Shown piece after piece: positions 21,285-24,644 of a stretch of DNA of 24,644 nucleotides. Each line of letters starts with the position of its first letter. Within the stretch, counting starts at the first letter, position 1. The position numbers and the translations under genes are program-made. The notes beneath the pieces were generated by a model that had not been told where the DNA came from, did no database searches, and worked only from the letters and a program-made list of their open reading frames with translations. The DNA lies in contig CAIXYX010000118.1 of assembly GCA_903923795.1 (NCBI GenBank), positions 1-24,644 on the forward strand. The letters run 5' to 3'. Source of the stretch: an uncultured Microcaldota archaeon (GTDB taxonomy: Archaea; Micrarchaeota; Micrarchaeia; Anstonellales; Anstonellaceae).

Positions 21285-21326
21285 TATGAGAAATAGATAT
21301 GACAGGATGAGATAAAAAGAGCGCGC

Positions 21327-21803
21327 CTAGGCCGCTCTGTCGAGTTCTTCTTTAATGATGGTCTTGGCCTCGGACTTCACCTTGCTGACCAGAGGGGCGT
21401 ATTTCACCCCGTATTTTATGGCATCCCATAATGCATAGATGACGCTGGCTGCAACGACCACTACCACGCCTATGCGCGCCGCCGCTTTGCCCCATTTTGC
21501 TTCGAAAACATCAAGGGCAAACGAATTCATGACATATAACGCGCCCAAACCAGACATCACGGAAAGAATGGCGTGGGACAAACCTACCGCGGCAGATTTG
21601 AAAAACCCGCTCAGGGTGATGTCACTCATTTTAGGAGAATAATTCTTGGCCAAGTCTTCGACTTTTTCATCTATTTTCTGTTTTATCGCTTCCTGGACAT
21701 GCTTGGGGGAATTCTTGAATTTAGAACCTTGGATGAAATTCGAAAACAGCGCAAAACGACGCGCAGGGTCATCCGGATTGACACGGATGTCATTTGCCCT
21801 CAA
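21327..21803 (-). CDS. Two-TM membrane protein of unknown function
   Basis: 158 residues. A basic soluble N-terminal part (about 1-62) is followed by two hydrophobic segments (about 69-93 and 109-128, ARIGVVVVVAASVIYALW) and a charged C-terminal helix (KVKSEAKTIIKEELDRAA). The start is uncertain: the only usual start codon in frame is TTG at 21803, but the frame stays open upstream and a good GGTGAT lies about 27 bases before it, followed in frame by YTKYSIFNG. A non-standard ATT start nearer that site is conceivable. Both neighbours have their own signals. No family recognised. Confidence 0.55.
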   Translation of the reverse strand: MRANDIRVNPDDPARRFALFSNFIQGSKFKNSPKHVQEAIKQKIDEKVEDLAKNYSPKMSDITLSGFFKSAAVGLSHAILSVMSGLGALYVMNSFALDVFEAKWGKAAARIGVVVVVAASVIYALWDAIKYGVKYAPLVSKVKSEAKTIIKEELDRAA

Positions 21804-21938
21804 ACCGTTGAAAATGGAATATTTCGTATAATCACCTGTGAGTCATTGAATGTGGCATTGCATGTTTATAATTGGAAGTGAGGAGCGCGCGGAACGCATG
21901 GGCGGCATGCTTAAATCATTTTGAATAGAAATTGGCAT

Positions 21939-22745
21939 ATGGACTCATTGCGCCCGTTCATCCTTGACATGCTAGTGAAGTCTGGCGATTTACTCATCGA
22001 GAGGCAGATGGATGCTCATGCGAGGAACAAGAGCGCGCATGATTTGGTCACCGACGCTGATACGGCGAGCGAGAAAATCATCATCGACGCCATAAGAGAA
22101 AAATTCCCCGCGCACAAAATATACTCGGAAGAGAGCCCTCGCTCGCACGATGATTTGTTTGCACCCGATGTCTGGATAATCGACCCGTTGGACGGCACAA
22201 ATAATTACGCTTATGGTTTTCCCATCTGGGGCATCTCTATAGCTTATGCCAAAAACGGCCGTGTGATGGCTGGCGGAATCGCCTATCCATTGCAGGGCAT
22301 CTATTTGCTTGCCGAAAAAGGAGCAGGGGCTTGGGAATTAAAAAAAGAGGAGGGAATGAAAAAAATGAAAATTCGCCGTTTGCATGTATCCTCGCGCACA
22401 GAATTATCCAAAGCCATGATAGTGCTCTGTGCCCATCTCACTTCTGAGAATGGAGACAAACACTTGGCCGGCATCAGACGGGTGGCAAAGCACGTATTCA
22501 ACTTGAGGAATTTGGGTTCGGCTGTTTTCAACTTGGGTTTCTTGGCAAGCGGATTGGCGGATGGGTGCATCGAATTCAAGCTGCAGCCATATGACGGCGC
22601 GGCTGGAGCGTTGCTCATCGAAGAGGCGGGCGGGCAGGTGAGCCGCCTCGATGGAAAAGATTGGAAACTGGATGCGCCCGACATGCTGTGCTCAAATAAA
22701 GTTATACATGAACAATTAGTCAAGGCATTGGAATGGAAAAGGTGA
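21939..22745 (+). CDS. Inositol-monophosphatase-family phosphatase
   Basis: 268 residues. The Li-sensitive metal-dependent phosphatase motifs are visible: DLVTDADTASE near 36, YSEES near 65 (metal-binding Glu), WIIDPLDGTNNYAYGFP at about 80-96 (the D-P-L-D-G-T core) and the C-terminal PYDGAAGALLIEEAGG near 222, where the usual Trp of W-D-x-A-A is Tyr. Archaeal members act on inositol-1-phosphate or fructose-1,6-bisphosphate; which applies cannot be told. The ATG at 21939 sits 26 bases after GCTTAAAT (21909-21916), so it is probably leaderless; an in-frame TTG at 21921 lies within that promoter window. Its stop overlaps the ribosome binding site of the next small ORF. Confidence 0.9.
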   Translation: MDSLRPFILDMLVKSGDLLIERQMDAHARNKSAHDLVTDADTASEKIIIDAIREKFPAHKIYSEESPRSHDDLFAPDVWIIDPLDGTNNYAYGFPIWGISIAYAKNGRVMAGGIAYPLQGIYLLAEKGAGAWELKKEEGMKKMKIRRLHVSSRTELSKAMIVLCAHLTSENGDKHLAGIRRVAKHVFNLRNLGSAVFNLGFLASGLADGCIEFKLQPYDGAAGALLIEEAGGQVSRLDGKDWKLDAPDMLCSNKVIHEQLVKALEWKR

Positions 22746-22749
22746 GAAG

Positions 22750-22974
22750 ATGGCAGCAAACAACAGAGTTCTTTCGTTGATTTGGGGAAATTTCGATATT
22801 TCAGATCATCCACATACAGATAATTTTATAGTAGATACAACATGTCGTTCCCAAAGACAATATAATGGAATTCATCCTTTCAGATTCCGCTGCATTGATG
22901 GTGAAAAAATATGCGGGGATAAAAATTATGACGGGAATGGGGAAAGAGTTTGCATGCGGAATATGAGAAAATGA
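22750..22974 (+). CDS. Small ORF after the phosphatase gene, unknown
   Basis: 74 residues, MAANNRVLSLIWGNFDIS at the start, with four Cys (TTCRSQ, RCIDG, KICGD, VCMRN). GGTGA, which overlaps the phosphatase stop codon, lies four bases before the ATG, so translation from the upstream gene is plausible. It ends immediately before the right-end hairpin of the IS200-type element. It may be a gene truncated by that insertion, or a chance ORF. No family recognised. Confidence 0.4.
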   Translation: MAANNRVLSLIWGNFDISDHPHTDNFIVDTTCRSQRQYNGIHPFRFRCIDGEKICGDKNYDGNGERVCMRNMRK

Positions 22975-22976
22975 GC

Positions 22977-22998
22977 ATAGGGGGCTTGGGCCCCCTAT
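22977..22998. repeat. Right-end hairpin of the IS200-type element
   Basis: ATAGGGGGC-TTGG-GCCCCCTAT is a perfect 9-bp stem. A second nested structure follows at 23010-23050: AGGCGCGC/GCGCGCCT enclosing CCGCC/GGCGG. It reaches the transposase stop codon. Confidence 0.6.
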
Positions 22999-23048
22999 AA
23001 CCCCCAATCAGGCGCGCTCCCTCCGCCTGCGGGCGGTATCTCGCGCGC

Positions 23049-23498
23049 CTATCTGTTGAAGTCCTCCAATCTTCTCTGTTGAATGTCCTGCTTCTGAATA
23101 TAGCCCCTGACTATTGGCTCAGTCATTGGCCCAATGCTTCCATTGTAACGATAATCACTCCAGAGTTCTCCTCGTGGATAGCGTTTGCGCAGGCCTGTAC
23201 TCAGCTCAAAGAGACGATGAGCTGAATGACTCTTGAAAATCTGAAGGGCCTGATTCATTGAAAAACGGCCAGGGACTTCAACGATCATATGAAGATGTGC
23301 AAAGTCCTCTCCAAATCCTAGTTCCCTGATTCTGAAACCAAACCGCTGCTCAATCTCAGCAAACGCCAATTTGAGATTGGCCAGTGTCTTTTCATTCTTG
23401 AACAGACGATAGTTGTACTTGGTCCTCAGCATCAGATGCTGCCAATTGTACCGGCCTTGCGGCATACTTTCAAAAGCTTCGCTGGTTACTGCCTCCAT
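23049..23498 (-). CDS. tnpA: IS200/IS605-type Y1 transposase TnpA
   Basis: About 150 residues, full length for the family. The HUH metal-binding motif is visible as H-L-H in DFAHLHMIVEVPG, about residues 68 and 70 from the ATG, and the nucleophilic Tyr in IVRGYIQKQD near 133. These enzymes cut and join single-stranded DNA at hairpin ends. The start is ATG 23498 or GTG 23504. The frame is intact, so the element may be active. It lies between the phosphatase operon and the oxidoreductase. Confidence 0.88.
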   Translation of the reverse strand: MEAVTSEAFESMPQGRYNWQHLMLRTKYNYRLFKNEKTLANLKLAFAEIEQRFGFRIRELGFGEDFAHLHMIVEVPGRFSMNQALQIFKSHSAHRLFELSTGLRKRYPRGELWSDYRYNGSIGPMTEPIVRGYIQKQDIQQRRLEDFNR

Positions 23499-23508
23499 TG
23501 TCACTTGG

Positions 23509-23565
23509 CTCCGGCAGTGGTAGAATGGACCGCCTCTTATTGGGGCAGTGCTTCCACTGCCGGAG
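23509..23565. repeat. Left-end inverted repeats of the IS200-type element
   Basis: CTCCGGCAGTGG (23509-23520) pairs perfectly with CCACTGCCGGAG (23554-23565). GGCAGTG-CTTC-CACTGCC (23544-23561) is a competing perfect hairpin that uses the same right arm. Two alternative foldings just upstream of the transposase start could separate strand recognition from silencing of translation. Confidence 0.65.
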
Positions 23566-23595
23566 ACATTCTAATTAGAGAGAAGAAAAATGGAA

Positions 23596-23636
23596 CGGGC
23601 ATTCACCCCCGCTCGAAGAGCGGGGTACTCTGCCCG
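23596..23636. repeat. Two-tier hairpin between tnpA and the oxidoreductase 3' end
   Basis: On the minus strand CGGGCA pairs with TGCCCG, a symmetric internal loop (GAGTA/GTGAA) follows, then CCCCGCTC-TTC-GAGCGGGG. Every stem is perfect. It starts 19 bases past the oxidoreductase stop, so it may act as that gene's 3' structure, or it may be the outer end of the insertion element. Confidence 0.6.
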
Positions 23637-23654
23637 AAATTTAATAGAATTTTA

Positions 23655-24455
23655 TTATTCAAACTCCGCCAGCAATTCGCTCAAATCCCGCTGCACCGAC
23701 TGCTTGACAAGCGGCCCGTCTTTCAGCATGGGCAAACCGTCTTCATATGTCGGTCTCGTCTCTTTGTAAAATACGCCAATGGGAATTCTCTCTTTCCATT
23801 CCTGCGCACGCGTCAAAGCCGCCATCTTGTCTGATGGGTTGTGCTTCTCATCCTCGAGTTTGTATACTTTTTTCTGGAAATACTCATATGTGTTGAGCTT
23901 GTTCCAAGAAACGCAGGGCTGCAAAACATCGATGAGCGCGAAACCTTTGTGCTGGATGCCCTGATAAATCAAGTCGGAGAGATGAGGCAAGTTACCGGAG
24001 AAACCCCGTGCAACAAATGTTGCGCCTGCTGAAATGGCCAGAGCCATGGGATTCACAGGCTCCTCCAAAACTCCATCAGGCGTGCTCTTGCTTTTGTATC
24101 CTTTTTCTGAAGTTGGAGAAGTTTGCCCAGTAGTAAGGCCGTAAATCTGATTGTCTTGTGTTATGTAAGTGAAATCGATATTGCGCCTGCATGTGTGGAT
24201 GAAATGGCCCATGCCTATTCCATAGCCGTCTCCATCTCCGCCCACAGCGACAACTGTGAGTCCGTGATTCGCCAATTTGATGGCAGATGCTGGAGGCAAT
24301 GAACGGCCGTGCAAACCTTCAAAGCCATATGTTTTGATGAAGTGGGGCAGTTTGCTTCCGCAGCCCACTCCGGAGCACACCACAGTGTTGTGAGGCTCGA
24401 CGCCGGCTTTGACTAGAGCTTGTTTTAGAGCCACAAGGATTGCAAAATCTCCGCA
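23655..24455 (-). CDS. 2-oxoacid:ferredoxin oxidoreductase beta subunit, C-terminal extein
   Basis: 266 residues from the intein junction to the stop. It opens CGDFAILVALKQALVKAG, the continuation of the W-C-P-G-C-G-D-F motif of KorB/PorB-type subunits. The thiamine-diphosphate site follows: VGGDGDGYGIGMGHF near residue 68 and NQIYGLTTGQTSPTS near 99, then GATFVARGFSG and the C-terminal FALIDVLQPCVSWNK. Beta subunits of this group bind thiamine diphosphate and one 4Fe-4S cluster and decarboxylate 2-oxoacids with transfer of electrons to ferredoxin. The substrate cannot be told. The start of the gene lies outside the window. The alpha subunit is expected upstream, also outside. Confidence 0.92.
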   Translation of the reverse strand, partial: CGDFAILVALKQALVKAGVEPHNTVVCSGVGCGSKLPHFIKTYGFEGLHGRSLPPASAIKLANHGLTVVAVGGDGDGYGIGMGHFIHTCRRNIDFTYITQDNQIYGLTTGQTSPTSEKGYKSKSTPDGVLEEPVNPMALAISAGATFVARGFSGNLPHLSDLIYQGIQHKGFALIDVLQPCVSWNKLNTYEYFQKKVYKLEDEKHNPSDKMAALTRAQEWKERIPIGVFYKETRPTYEDGLPMLKDGPLVKQSVQRDLSELLAEFE

Positions 24456-24644
24456 GTTGTGCAAGACCGCATTCTCGCTCACATAACTGTGAACGCCTTC
24501 CACTTCCATATTGTGCACGATTCCATTATAGTCAAAGACGTCTATTTTTCTTATCGGAGTGAGAATAAAGTCAGTAAGTATGATACTGGAGGGCGGTTTC
24601 CCCGCATTGCGCATTTCTATTTTGGCGTCCAGGATATCAGAAAG
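24456..24644 (-). CDS. Intein, C-terminal part, inserted in the oxidoreductase beta subunit
   Basis: The frame is open from the window edge into the oxidoreductase without a stop, so the Met at 24614 is internal. The last 63 residues match an intein C-terminus: ILTPIRKIDVFDYNGIVHNM, then VEGVHSYVSEN (block F) and AVLHN followed by Cys (block G, with the penultimate His, terminal Asn and +1 Cys nucleophile). Excision would join CPG to CGDF and restore the cluster-binding Cys motif. The N-terminal splicing block and any homing endonuclease lie outside the window. All visible residues needed for splicing are present. Confidence 0.9.

Larger units (their letters stand above)
22977..23636 (-). mobile_element. 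IS200/IS605-group insertion sequence, tnpA only (about 660 bp, ends approximate)
   Basis: A single Y1 transposase gene is flanked by hairpin-rich ends, with no tnpB in the window and no terminal inverted repeats, as expected of IS200-type elements that move as single strands. Exact ends cannot be fixed without an empty site. The outer hairpins at 22977-22998 and 23596-23636 are taken as limits, giving a length normal for the group. The right hairpin could instead belong to the chromosome as the terminator of the oxidoreductase gene. Confidence 0.65.

Noticed and set aside
20884..21289. ORFs across the tRNA-Arg cluster
   Set aside because: They read through an intact tRNA gene and hairpin repeats. 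The peptides (for example SFSERKGL) only reflect the repeat sequence and recur in the tRNA-Leu cluster for that reason.
1..24644. CRISPR array or cas genes
   Set aside because: No regularly spaced repeats of 24-40 bp with unique spacers and no Cas motifs were seen. The repeats present are hairpins tied to tRNA genes.

Overview
The window is archaeal chromosome. The evidence is the two-subunit family-D DNA polymerase (DP1 and DP2), NurA, Pth2, a UPF0147 protein, a TRAM mini-protein, a TrmB regulator, an archaeal-type glycogen debranching enzyme, a tRNA-Leu whose intron folds into a canonical bulge-helix-bulge, and TATA boxes placed about 26 nt before start codons (leaderless genes) mixed with GGTGAT-type ribosome binding sites. 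The lineage cannot be fixed from sequence alone. PolD argues against Crenarchaeota; a small-genome euryarchaeal or DPANN-like lineage is a guess.

Layout. 1-350: 5' part of a tyrosine recombinase (minus strand). 658-2125: a small coiled-coil protein and a membrane thioredoxin/CcdA-like fusion (plus). 2126-2565: tRNA-Leu(CAG) with a 92-nt intron, set in a repeat cluster. 2592-6948: NurA (minus), then Pth2, glycogen debranching enzyme and a membrane-anchored thioredoxin (plus). 7070-9351: a divergent indole-glycerol-phosphate-synthase-like protein, a VapBC-type pair, an 89-aa unknown, a small acidic protein and a possible 20-codon leader ORF. 9370-11996: TRAM protein, GlmS and a Pro/Ser/Gln-rich orphan. 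11993-18489 (minus): UPF0147, DP1, DP2 and a HAD phosphatase, with DP1 and DP2 overlapping by ATGA. 18666-20863: a charged coiled-coil orphan, then a divergent radical SAM / TrmB pair with a palindromic operator candidate. 20893-21285: tRNA-Arg(TCT) in a second repeat cluster. 21327-22974: a two-TM protein, an inositol-monophosphatase-family enzyme and a short ORF. 22977-23636: a compact IS200-type element (tnpA only). 23655-24644: a 2-oxoacid:ferredoxin oxidoreductase beta subunit interrupted by an intein whose C-terminal part is in the window.

The most unusual content is the repeat system around the two tRNA genes. A 48-bp sequence occurs next to tRNA-Leu and, inverted, next to tRNA-Arg 18.7 kb away, with one mismatch. 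A second hairpin repeat occurs in both clusters and also appears to make up most of the tRNA-Leu intron. Both tRNA genes are accompanied by duplicated fragments of their own ends. The intein in the catalytic CPGCG motif of the oxidoreductase is the second notable item.
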